Assembly (NCBI GenBank): GCA_001803235.1
Contig: MHBL01000426.1
Coordinates: 1-49,659 of the forward strand
Direction of reading: 5' to 3'
From: Lentisphaerae bacterium RIFOXYA12_64_32
GTDB lineage: Bacteria; Verrucomicrobiota; Lentisphaeria; Oligosphaerales; YB12-FULL-65-16
DNA: 49,659 bases
The position numbers and the translations under genes are program-made. Under the pieces are notes generated by a model. That model was not told the DNA's origin. It did no database searches and saw only the letters and a program-made list of their open reading frames with translations. Within the stretch, counting starts at the first letter, position 1. Every line of letters starts with the position of its first letter. Below are positions 41,926-49,467 of the stretch, in pieces.

Positions 41926-42789
41926 ATGGCAGACCAGACCCAACCTCGCGGGAGTCGCGCCTTGAATCAAGCGGAGACCCATCGCGCGAACGGGTGCGGC
42001 CGCCGCACGCGGCTGCGGCTGTCGGCCGTGGCGTGCCTGGCGCTTCTGCTGTCGCCCTGGCCCTGCCGCGCTGCGTCGTCCGAGGTCGAACGGCTCGAAG
42101 CGCTGACCCGCGAGTGGCTGGCGCTGCGCCGCGAGGTCGGCGCGACCGCCAGCGAGTGGAAGCTCCAGAAACAGGCGCTGGACGACGAGTTGCGGCTGCT
42201 GGAGCGACAGAAGCAACTGCTGACCGCCGAACTTGGGACGCAGGCGGGCGAGACGCGGTCGAGCGAAGAGGCCCTGACCGCGGCCGCCCGCGACAAGGCC
42301 GGGTACGAGGCGGCGTTGCTGGCGCTGCATCCTGAACTGCTGCGCGCCGAAGCGGACCTGCGGACCTGGCCGGCGCGGTTGCCGCCGTTCCTCCTCGAAC
42401 CGCTGCGAGCGGGGTTCGCGAAGCTTCCGGCGCCGGACGTGGTTGCCGACGCTGGCACGGTGGCGGGGCGGTTGCAGGTGGTGCTGGGGCTGTACAGCGA
42501 GATCGAGCCGTTGCACCGGGGCCTGCACGCCGGCCGCATGATCCTGACGGACCCGGCCGGACGCCAGGTCGAGGCGGAAGTGTTGCTCCTGGGCCTGGCT
42601 GCGGGCTACGCGCTGGCGCCGGACGGCGCAACGGCCGCGGTCGGCGAGCCCGCCGCGGCAGGCTGGGTCTGGGCGTGGGATCCTGATCTGGCCCCGACCG
42701 TGCGCCGCCTGCTGGCCTGCTACCGCAAGGACACCCCGGCATCGTTCGTGACCTTGCCGCTGGAGGTGGGCGGCGAGCGTAAGCGCTGA
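41926..42789 (+). CDS. DUF3450 TonB-associated periplasmic protein
   Basis: A 287-residue DUF3450-like protein found at the head of TtpC-type TonB operons. A signal peptide is visible (basic start, then AVACLALLLSPWPCRAASS). A long coiled coil of about 60-70 residues follows (EVERLEALTREWLALRREVG, then LRLLERQKQLLTAEL), and then a globular part with LPPFLLEPLRAGFAKLP and LLLGLAAGYALAPDG. The protein is probably periplasmic and linked to the ExbB complex. The ATG at 41926 is chosen. It starts the operon and ends 76 nt before the next gene. Confidence 0.85.
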   Translation: MADQTQPRGSRALNQAETHRANGCGRRTRLRLSAVACLALLLSPWPCRAASSEVERLEALTREWLALRREVGATASEWKLQKQALDDELRLLERQKQLLTAELGTQAGETRSSEEALTAAARDKAGYEAALLALHPELLRAEADLRTWPARLPPFLLEPLRAGFAKLPAPDVVADAGTVAGRLQVVLGLYSEIEPLHRGLHAGRMILTDPAGRQVEAEVLLLGLAAGYALAPDGATAAVGEPAAAGWVWAWDPDLAPTVRRLLACYRKDTPASFVTLPLEVGGERKR

Positions 42790-42865
42790 GGTGGCGCGGG
42801 GCAGCGCCAGGCAAGGGGAAGCGGAGTCACAGTTCACCGTGAACAGGCGAGGCAAAACGAAGGCG

Positions 42866-44356
42866 ATGACCGGCCGTCCGCGGCGGACGGCGCAGGCATT
42901 GCTGTGCCTGGCGCTGTTCGCTTCGGTCGTGCTGCCGGCGCGCGGTGCGGAGTCCGCAACGGCCGCGGCGGCGGCTACCGGTGGCGCTGCGGGATCCGCA
43001 CTGCAGTCGGCGCAGGCGTCACTGGTGCAGGATATCGAGACCGCGAAGAAGGAGCTGCGGGGCCAGCAGGACCAGGTTCGGTCCGAGCGGGTCGATGCCG
43101 TGGCCCGCGTCGAGGCACTGCGGCGCGAGGTGCGGGCGCTGCAGGAAAAGGTGGGCGGCAGCGAGCGCGCGACGGGCGAAGCCGAGGCGCGGCTGGACGC
43201 GGTCAAGGCTGACGCGGCGCACTTGGCAAGCACGGTCGAGTTCGTGGACAACCTGCTCACCGAGTACCGGCGTTCGTTCGAGACGCGCCTCAGCGCGCCG
43301 GGCCGCCAGGAGTGCGACGCCGCGCTGCTGGCCGTGGACCAGCGTCTCGGGCACGGCGCCGCGCCGGAGCGCGTGAAAGCCGCCGGACCGCTCCTGGATC
43401 TGGCGCAGCGGCACGCCGGCGCCGAGTTCGGCGGCCGTGTCTTCGAAGGGCAGGCGCAGGACGAGCGCGGTACGGTCATGAAGGGCCGGTTCGCCGAGGC
43501 TGGGCCGGTGGCGTACTTCGCCGCGGCGGACGCGAGCGGCCCGGCCGGCATCGTGGTCCAGCCGATCGGCAGCCTGACGCCCCAGGTCATTTCCGTGCTG
43601 CCGGGCGGCGTGGACACGGCCGGCGTACGCGGCCTGGTCAATGACGGGAAGGGGACCGTGCCCGTGGATGCCACCTTGGGCACGGCGGTCAAGCTGAGCC
43701 AGGTCGAGGAGACGTGGGCGGAGCACGTCCGCAAGGGCGGCATCGTGATGATTCCGTTGTTGCTGATGGGTGCGGTCTGCGCCGTGCTGGCCCTGTACAA
43801 GTTCCTGTCGTTGCTGGCGGTCGGCAGTCGCGGCTCGGAGCGGCACATCGTCGCCATCCTCGAGGCGTTGCGGCAGGACAAGGACGAGGACGCGCTGGCC
43901 CTGGCGCGGCGGCTGCCGCGGCCGCTGGGGCCGGTGATCGTCGAGGGGATCAATCATCGCCGCGCGCCCAAGGAGCACATTGAAGAGATCATGTACGAGC
44001 GGTTGCTGTCCATGATGCCGGCGCTGGAGCGTTTGCTGGCGCCGCTGGCGGTGTGCGCCAGTTCGGCGCCGCTGCTCGGGTTGCTGGGCACGGTCACCGG
44101 CATGATCCGCACGTTCAAGCTCATCACCGTGTTCGGGACGGGCGACGCAAAGCTGCTCTCCAGCGGCATTTCCGAAGCGCTGATCACCACCGAGTACGGG
44201 CTGTACATTGCGGTCCCCGCACTGTTGGTGCACGCGTACCTGTCGCGACGGGTGCGCAAGGCGGTGGCCATGACGCAACAGTCGGCAGTCATGTTTGTGA
44301 ACGGACTCAAGCTGCGGCCGGAGCCGGGCAATGGCGACGGTGTCGTGAAGTCGTGA
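42866..44356 (+). CDS. Long ExbB/MotA-TolQ protein (TtpC-like)
   Basis: A roughly 496-residue protein: signal peptide (RTAQALLCLALFASVVLPAR, cleavage near ARGAES), a periplasmic coiled-coil and beta domain of about 270 residues, then a MotA/TolQ/ExbB proton channel. The channel has GGIVMIPLLLMGAVCAVLAL as the first TM, CASSAPLLGLLGTVTGMIRT and SSGISEALITTEYGLYIAVP, all typical ExbB sequence. This architecture matches TtpC of the TonB2 system. I chose the ATG at 42866 for the signal peptide; a GTG at 42791 would add 25 residues. Confidence 0.87.
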   Translation: MTGRPRRTAQALLCLALFASVVLPARGAESATAAAAATGGAAGSALQSAQASLVQDIETAKKELRGQQDQVRSERVDAVARVEALRREVRALQEKVGGSERATGEAEARLDAVKADAAHLASTVEFVDNLLTEYRRSFETRLSAPGRQECDAALLAVDQRLGHGAAPERVKAAGPLLDLAQRHAGAEFGGRVFEGQAQDERGTVMKGRFAEAGPVAYFAAADASGPAGIVVQPIGSLTPQVISVLPGGVDTAGVRGLVNDGKGTVPVDATLGTAVKLSQVEETWAEHVRKGGIVMIPLLLMGAVCAVLALYKFLSLLAVGSRGSERHIVAILEALRQDKDEDALALARRLPRPLGPVIVEGINHRRAPKEHIEEIMYERLLSMMPALERLLAPLAVCASSAPLLGLLGTVTGMIRTFKLITVFGTGDAKLLSSGISEALITTEYGLYIAVPALLVHAYLSRRVRKAVAMTQQSAVMFVNGLKLRPEPGNGDGVVKS

Positions 44357-44573
44357 GGTTGGACTCCCACGACCTTGCGTCGTGGGTGAATCAGTTCGGA
44401 TGGCCAGTCCCGGCTGGCTCTCTTCTTCCCCCTCGCTCTCGCCGTGGCCGCGGCGAGAGCGAGGGGGAAGAAGGCGGAGCGGTGTGGGTTAGCCACCGAT
44501 CTTCTTCACCACCGGCGCAAGGCCGGTGGGGTCGACCATTGCACACATCGAGCGAAAGAGGAATGGCACACCG
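44357..44573. repeat. Three hairpins between exbB-type genes
   Basis: CCCACGACcttgcGTCGTGGG (44367-44387). A perfect 23-bp stem with a 6-nt loop at 44422-44473 (CTTCTTCCCCCTCGCTCTCG...). A CCACCGGCgcaaGGCCGGTGG hairpin near 44509-44528. They sit inside an operon, so they may attenuate or protect the mRNA ends. Confidence 0.7.
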
Positions 44574-45257
44574 ATGAACGGGGTTGGCGACATGGCCGTC
44601 AATGCGGGGGCCTGGGAGACCATCCTGGGCTACTGGCGCGCGGGCGGTTTTCTGATGGCGCCGCTGGCGGTGGTCACGTTCCTGATCTGGTGGCGGTACC
44701 TGACGCTGTTTGGCTGTCTTCGCGGTGCGCTTGGCACACCCGACACGTGCGTGGACGACATGGAAACGCGGTTGAGCCGCGATCGCCACGACGCACGGGT
44801 CGGCGAGTGGCTGGCGAACCTGCCCGGGGCGGTGCCGCGCGTGGCGCGGCACGCGCTGGCGCGGGTGGCGGCCGGGCTGGACATCCGCGAGGCGTTCCGG
44901 CAGTGCCGCGACGAGGAACTGGGCCTGTACACGCATGCGTTCTACGTCTTCGGGGCACTGGTCACGGCCGCGCCGCTGCTCGGGCTGCTGGGGACGGTCC
45001 TGGGCATGATCGAAACATTCGACGCGGTGGGGGCGCGGTCGGGCGACACCGGGCACATGGTCGCCAGCGGCATCAGCCAGGCCTTGATTACGACGCAGGT
45101 CGGGCTGGTGGCGGCATTGCCGGGCGCCCTGGGCCTGGCGCACCTGTTCCGGTTGTACCGGCGGCTCCGGCATCAGATCGACCGGTGCGAGAGCCACCTG
45201 TGTATGGTGTTGGAACGGGCGCCCGGCGCGTTGCCGCGGCCGGGTGAGACGGCATGA
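44574..45257 (+). CDS. exbB: ExbB-like proton channel
   Basis: A 227-residue MotA/TolQ/ExbB protein with three membrane segments: GGFLMAPLAVVTFLIWWRYL, FGALVTAAPLLGLLGTVLGM and SGISQALITTQVGLVAALPG, the last two carrying the conserved channel residues. With ExbD it uses the proton motive force to energise TonB. Length is normal for ExbB. I chose the ATG at 44574. It overlaps exbD by 4 nt (ATGA), so the two are coupled. Confidence 0.93.
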   Translation: MNGVGDMAVNAGAWETILGYWRAGGFLMAPLAVVTFLIWWRYLTLFGCLRGALGTPDTCVDDMETRLSRDRHDARVGEWLANLPGAVPRVARHALARVAAGLDIREAFRQCRDEELGLYTHAFYVFGALVTAAPLLGLLGTVLGMIETFDAVGARSGDTGHMVASGISQALITTQVGLVAALPGALGLAHLFRLYRRLRHQIDRCESHLCMVLERAPGALPRPGETA

Positions 45258-45664
45258 ACCGACTCGGGCAGATCTATGTCGAGACCAGCGAGAGCGGCGC
45301 CGAGATCAACATGGCGCCGCTGATCGATATGGTCTTTCTGCTGCTGATCTTCTTCATGGTCACCTCGGTGTTTGTCGAGGAGACCGGTGTCGAGGTGCAG
45401 AAACCGGTCGCGGCCAGCGCCGGCGACCTGGAGCGCAGCAGCGTCCTGATCGCGTTGACGCAGGACGGCAAGGTGGTGTACGGTGGGCGCGAGATCGGGG
45501 TGAACGGCGTGCGTGGCACGGTGGCGCGGTTGCTGCAGAACCGCGACCTGCCGGTGATCCTGATCGCGGACGAGAACTCGCGCTCCGGACTCGTGGTGGA
45601 TGTGATCGACGAATGCAAACTGGCGGGTGCAAAGCGGGTGAGCCTGGCGGCGAACCGGGAGTGA
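45254..45664 (+). CDS. exbD: ExbD biopolymer transport protein
   Basis: A 136-residue ExbD: a short cytoplasmic start, one TM with the proton-carrying Asp (INMAPLIDMVFLLLIFFMVT, D25) and a periplasmic domain (VLIALTQDGKVVYGGREIGV, VILIADENSRSGLVVDVIDE). It starts with ATG at 45254 in overlap with exbB, and its stop overlaps the GTG of the TonB gene. Confidence 0.95.
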   Translation: MNRLGQIYVETSESGAEINMAPLIDMVFLLLIFFMVTSVFVEETGVEVQKPVAASAGDLERSSVLIALTQDGKVVYGGREIGVNGVRGTVARLLQNRDLPVILIADENSRSGLVVDVIDECKLAGAKRVSLAANRE

Positions 45665-46401
45665 CCGGGGCGACGAGCCTGGCGCGGAGTGCGGTGATCG
45701 CGTACCGCGGTCCGGCCTCGTCGCGCCCGGCCTGGCTCGCGCTGGCGCCGGCGCTCCTGCTGACGCTGGCGATGTTCGCGCTGCTGCCGTTCTCGGAGAT
45801 GGTGCACCGGGCGGCGGACCGGCAGGTGGTGCTGCGGCCGCTCGACATGACGGCGCCGCCGCTGAAGCCGCCCGAGGTGCGGCAGCCCGAACCGCCGACG
45901 CCCGTCGCGGCGGCGCGCCGGCCGACGCCGGTCAGCAAGCCGCGGCTCGATGTGCCGGCGCCGCGTACGCCGGGGAAGCTGGCCCTGGCCATGCGCCCCG
46001 AACTGGGCGTGCGGACGGCAGGTGACTTCAAGATGGATTTTGAATTGAGCCCACCGAGCCCGGCCGCGCCGGGGACGGGGTTGGTCGTGGCAGCGCCACC
46101 GGCCGTGTCGGTGTTCGAGGAGGGCGATCTGGACACGCAGCCACGGCCGATCCTGCAGACGCCGCCGGTGTACCCATACAGCGCCAGGACGCGGAACCTG
46201 GAGGGCTATGTCGAGGTGCGATTCGTCGTGACCATCGACGGCCGCGTCGAGGATGTTGAGGTCGTGGACATGGTGCCGGACAGTACGTTTGTCGAAGCGG
46301 CGAAACGCGCCGTGACGCGCTGGCGGTTCGAGCCGGGCGTGAAGGACGGGAAAAAGGTGCCGGCCCGCATGCAGGTCAAGGTCCGATTCGAGTTGCGGTG
46401 A
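45661..46401 (+). CDS. tonB: TonB energy transducer
   Basis: A 246-residue TonB. An N-terminal membrane anchor (PAWLALAPALLLTLAMFALL) is followed by a Pro-rich periplasmic spacer (PPLKPPEVRQPEPPTPVAAA) and a TonB_C domain (YPYSARTRNLEGYVEVRFVV, FVEAAKRAVTRWRFEPG) that contacts outer-membrane receptors. The start is the GTG at 45661, overlapping the exbD stop as GTGA. The longer frame to 45244 lies inside exbD. No TonB-dependent receptor is in the window, so the substrate is unknown. Confidence 0.92.
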   Translation: MTGATSLARSAVIAYRGPASSRPAWLALAPALLLTLAMFALLPFSEMVHRAADRQVVLRPLDMTAPPLKPPEVRQPEPPTPVAAARRPTPVSKPRLDVPAPRTPGKLALAMRPELGVRTAGDFKMDFELSPPSPAAPGTGLVVAAPPAVSVFEEGDLDTQPRPILQTPPVYPYSARTRNLEGYVEVRFVVTIDGRVEDVEVVDMVPDSTFVEAAKRAVTRWRFEPGVKDGKKVPARMQVKVRFELR

Positions 46402-46622
46402 CGTACGCGGGGCGGCGGGAATGTGGGGGTTTTTCACCCCCACGCCCCCGACCAAGGGGCGTCGCAGACTCCCCTTGGAACCCCTCGACTTGTGCTTCGG
46501 GAATCGGCAGAGGGCGGGGCCAGCGCCCCGCCCTCTGCCGATTCCCGAAGCGGTGCCGTCCAACGTCCGGCGAGCATGGGCTCGCCGGGACGTTGGAGAA
46601 GAGCGAGAGGGCGAAGGTTTCC
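46402..46622. repeat. Four consecutive hairpins between tonB and TPR gene
   Basis: GTGGGGGTttttcACCCCCAC (46423-46443). CCAAGGGG / CCCCTTGG (46452-46478). A perfect 26-bp stem with a 4-nt loop at 46495-46550 (CTTCGGGAATCGGCAGAGGG...). AACGTCCGGCGAGC... with GCTCGCCGGGACGTT (46560-46593). No gene fits, although frames stay open. Confidence 0.75.
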
Positions 46623-48125
46623 ATGGTGCGAGGCGAGACATTCCAGGGATTACGGGGTGGCAAGTGCCGCGGCGGGGACGTCGTGTGCACGGTCGTGCGG
46701 TTGGCGTTCGTGATGGCGGTGTTCGCCGGCGTTGCGGTGTTCGCACAGGCGCCTGCGGCGGGCGCGGGTGCGGGCACCGTGTTGCCGCCCGGAACGCCTA
46801 CCGTATCGCAGGACGAGTACAAGCTGCTCGAGGAGGTGCGGCGGGTGGGGGAGAACGACCCGGCGCAGGCGATCGCGCGGTTGCGCGGCGCCATCACGCC
46901 TGCGTCGAGTGCGGTGCTGCTTGACGCGCTGGGCGTGTACTGCCAGCAGAAGGGCGAGTTCGAGCCGGCGGCGGCGGCGTTCGAGGATGCCGTGCGGCGC
47001 GCGCCGGACTACCTCCGAGCGCGTGAGAACCTGGCCAAGGTCCTATTGCAGCAGGAGAAGTACGACGCGGCCCTGGCGGTCATCGCCGAACTCGAGAAGC
47101 GCGGGGCAACGGACCTGGCCTGGGTCCAGACGGCGCGGGCGCGGGTGCTGCTGCACCAAGGCCGTTTCGAGGACGCGGGCAAGGCGCTGGCGGCGCTGCT
47201 CGATCGCGATCTGCCGGCCGGTGGCGCCACGGGTGTGCCGGGCAAGGGCGAACTCTGGCGGCTGCTCGGCGAGGCGTGGCTGAACGCCGGCCAGCCCGCG
47301 GCTGCGGAGACCGCCTTCCGCAACGCGCTGGTGTACCGTCCGCAGGATCGGGGCCTGCGCACGGAACTCATTCAGGCGGTGGTCCAGCAGCAGGGCGCGG
47401 CGGCGGCAAGGCCCCTGGTTCTGAAGGAGGTCGAGTCCGATCCGTTGCGGGGCGAGCTCTGGCGCCTGCTCGCCAGTGCGGACTGGGAGGCGGGTAAGAC
47501 CGGCGACGCGCTGGTGCACCTGGAGTGCGCGCGCCGGCTCGGCTTGGCCGGCAAGAAGGACCTGGCCGACCTCGGCGACCTGCTGTTCGACCAGGGCCTG
47601 ACCGCCGAAGCCATGGACCGATACCTGCAGGCCGCGGCGCTCGAGGACCCGCCCGTGCCGCGACTGCTGCGCGCTGCCGAGGGCTTTGCGGCACTCGGCA
47701 AGCCAGACGAGGCCGAGCGGTTGCTGCAGCGCCTCGACGAGCGCAAACTGACATTGTCAACGGAGGAGAAGCGGAAGGCGACCGCCGCCCGGGCGCAGGT
47801 TGCCGAGGCGCGCGGCGATGCGGACGGGGCGCTGAAGCTCTACCAGGTGCTGCTGGCCGACAACCCGCTCGACGGCGACGCGCTGATGAAGTCCGGCCGC
47901 ATTCTCCAGCAGCAGGGCAAGCTGGAAGAGGCGCTGCTGCTCTACGAGCGTGCCGCCCGCGCCGGTGTGGAGCACAAGACGTCCTCGCTGGTGTACCAGG
48001 CCCAGATCGCGGTCGAGCGCGAAGACTACCGCCAGGCCGCCGAGCTGCTCGGTCAGTCGCTGGCCCTCAAGCGCGACCCGCCCATCGAACGGTACCTCGA
48101 ACAGGTCCGGCAGATGTTGCGGTAA
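46623..48125 (+). CDS. TPR-repeat protein of the TonB operon
   Basis: A 500-residue protein with a membrane anchor or signal segment at about 24-45 (VVRLAFVMAVFAGVAVFAQA), followed by tetratricopeptide-like helical repeats, e.g. LLDALGVYCQQKGEFEPAAA and AFRNALVYRPQDRGLRTELI. It is the usual last gene of TtpC-type TonB operons and probably scaffolds the periplasmic complex. GAAGG lies 5 nt before the ATG at 46623; upstream in-frame codons are hairpin DNA. Confidence 0.88.
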   Translation: MVRGETFQGLRGGKCRGGDVVCTVVRLAFVMAVFAGVAVFAQAPAAGAGAGTVLPPGTPTVSQDEYKLLEEVRRVGENDPAQAIARLRGAITPASSAVLLDALGVYCQQKGEFEPAAAAFEDAVRRAPDYLRARENLAKVLLQQEKYDAALAVIAELEKRGATDLAWVQTARARVLLHQGRFEDAGKALAALLDRDLPAGGATGVPGKGELWRLLGEAWLNAGQPAAAETAFRNALVYRPQDRGLRTELIQAVVQQQGAAAARPLVLKEVESDPLRGELWRLLASADWEAGKTGDALVHLECARRLGLAGKKDLADLGDLLFDQGLTAEAMDRYLQAAALEDPPVPRLLRAAEGFAALGKPDEAERLLQRLDERKLTLSTEEKRKATAARAQVAEARGDADGALKLYQVLLADNPLDGDALMKSGRILQQQGKLEEALLLYERAARAGVEHKTSSLVYQAQIAVEREDYRQAAELLGQSLALKRDPPIERYLEQVRQMLR

Positions 48126-48126
48126 T

Positions 48127-48356
48127 AGGTTCTCGTCGACGTCGCCCTATGGAGCGCGGTGGCAAGTCCGCCACGGGCGGCGCGACACCGCTTTGGCTGA
48201 GGCGCATTGCGCGCGCAACGTACTCCAGCCAAAGCGGCGTCGCCGGGCGCTCACTCGCCCTCTGCCGCCGCACTCCACATGCCGCTGTCGATGGCCGCGA
48301 TTCGCACCGATACCGACGCGTTTGCCAAGTGCGACGGACACGCAGCACCGGAGAAG
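48127..48356. repeat. Long-stem palindromic element, copy 2
   Basis: Inverted copy of 1634-1874: AGGTTCTC at 48127-48134, stem core CCGCTTTGGCT and AGCCAAAGCGG in the middle, and GTGCGACGGACACGCAGCAC near the right end. It differs mainly in the right arm (GCGCTCACTCGCC) and loop, while the pairing potential is kept. Confidence 0.78.
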
Positions 48357-48364
48357 TAGCATTG

Positions 48365-48471
48365 GGGGGCAAGTGGCTCCTGACGTCGACGTTCGAAGTT
48401 CAGCGTTCGACGTTCGTCTTGGTTCCGGCTACGCCGGCTTAGGAGCACCCCTTTGACGATTCGACCGCGAA
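48365..48471 (-). repeat. Dispersed unit, copy 3 (inverted)
   Basis: CGTTCGAAGTTCAGCGTTCG then ACGTTCGTCTTGGTTCCGGC is the inverse of the unit at 28695 and 36170. No heptamer array is attached here. No gene. Confidence 0.6.
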
Positions 48472-48975
48472 TCAGCCTGTCTTCTGCATGCGGCGCTGGA
48501 ACTCGGCGTAGGTCTCGATGCCGACACGAAAACCGTGGCGGCTGACCAGCGAGTGAGCGTCGTCGAGGACTTCGTCCGGGGACAGGATACCGCGTTTTAT
48601 GGCGAGCAGCAGCACTCCCAGAGTGCCCAAGGGCGTTACACCGTAGACCTCCGCGAGCTTGCGCAACGGCAGGTCGTCGGCAACCAGCAAACGGGCCTTG
48701 CGCTCAATGGCCAGCGCCAGCACGCATCGGTCGGCGAAACTCAGCGCCGGGCCAGCAATCGGCGGCCCGGCGACGGCAACCACCTCACACGTCGCGATGA
48801 ACCGCTCCAGCGACGGTCGCAGGACGGGCGGGGCCGACGGCCCGAGGAGCTCAGCTTGCACGGCGTCCGGAACCAGACGGGAACCCAATTCGAGCGCGTC
48901 GAACAGCCCGAGCCGATCAAGCTTGCCGAGAAAGATGATTGGACTTGCGTCGATGACGATGGCAGCGCGTTTCAC
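48472..48975 (-). CDS. DUF3368 PIN-like toxin
   Basis: A 167-residue DUF3368 toxin: AIVIDASPIIFLGKLDRLGL at the start (Asp retained), LSFADRCVLALAIERKARLL and VADDLPLRKLAEVYG for the acidic pocket, and GTLGVLLLAIKRG. The GTG at 48975 overlaps the antitoxin stop as GTGA. The longer frame to 49134 is inside the antitoxin gene. All motifs are intact, so it should be active. Confidence 0.88.
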   Translation of the reverse strand: MKRAAIVIDASPIIFLGKLDRLGLFDALELGSRLVPDAVQAELLGPSAPPVLRPSLERFIATCEVVAVAGPPIAGPALSFADRCVLALAIERKARLLVADDLPLRKLAEVYGVTPLGTLGVLLLAIKRGILSPDEVLDDAHSLVSRHGFRVGIETYAEFQRRMQKTG

Positions 48976-49280
48976 AGGCTGTCCACCTTCCGGATGTCGG
49001 CTTGCAGGGCCGCCACGTCGTAGTTCAAGGTCAGCGACTCGGCGGGAAGGCGCCGGAGCAGTTCGTAAAGACCAAGGCCGGCCATCTCGGCGGCACGCGA
49101 CAACGTCACATCCCCGTGTCGGTAAGCGGTGCAAGCCTGCTCGAAGCGGTACTCGGCGATGCCGCGTTTCAGCATCTGCTTGATGAACGAGGCGCGGTCC
49201 AGATCGGCAGCCCGAGCCAACGCCGCAAGCTGTTCAGCCTCGTCCTTGCCGAGTCGCGCAGACACGGTTGTTGTTCTCAT
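48972..49280 (-). CDS. RHH/UPF0175-like antitoxin
   Basis: A 102-residue antitoxin. The N-terminal RTTTVSARLGKDEAEQLAAL and DRASFIKQMLKRGIAEY form a ribbon-helix-helix. The second half (ACTAYRHGDVTLSRAAEMAG, then LYELLRRL) matches the UPF0175 HTH-like part. It thus looks like an RHH domain joined to a UPF0175 domain. GGAG lies 9 nt before the ATG at 49280; an ATG at 49295 is also possible. It is the first gene of the operon. Confidence 0.85.
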   Translation of the reverse strand: MRTTTVSARLGKDEAEQLAALARAADLDRASFIKQMLKRGIAEYRFEQACTAYRHGDVTLSRAAEMAGLGLYELLRRLPAESLTLNYDVAALQADIRKVDSL

Positions 49281-49307
49281 GTTTACAGTCTCCATTCTCT
49301 GTAAACA
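49280..49307. promoter_or_regulatory. Operator palindrome of the DUF3368 operon
   Basis: TGTTTACAG (49280-49288) and CTGTAAACA (49299-49307) are perfect inverted half sites with a 10-bp spacer. They overlap both the start codon and the -10 box, a classic autoregulation layout for RHH antitoxins. Confidence 0.7.
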
Positions 49308-49335
49308 ATATAACGCACACGGCGAAGGGTGCCAA
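49307..49335 (-). promoter_or_regulatory. Promoter of the DUF3368 operon
   Basis: On the minus strand TTGGCA (49335-49330), a 17-bp spacer and TATATT (49312-49307). The start point is expected near 49300. Confidence 0.65.
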
Positions 49336-49467
49336 GCCCGGGAGGGGGGATGAGGCGTTCCTGATCCTGTCGCGACAACGCCACGGCCCAGCGGCGGTAC
49401 TCCGTCCGCTACGGCCGCTCGTTGGAGTGGGTCGTCAACTGCGCCTAGCGCTACCCTGGCGTCGCGC

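Noticed and set aside
41788..43953. Minus-strand ORF of 721 codons
   Set aside because: Antisense to the DUF3450 and TtpC-like genes, whose signal peptides and motifs are convincing; high G+C keeps the opposite frame open.
46398..46622. N-terminal extension of the TPR protein
   Set aside because: It would translate four hairpins as protein; the ATG at 46623 has an SD and starts a membrane anchor.
45274..46746. Minus-strand ORF of 490 codons
   Set aside because: Shadow of exbD and tonB plus the hairpin region.
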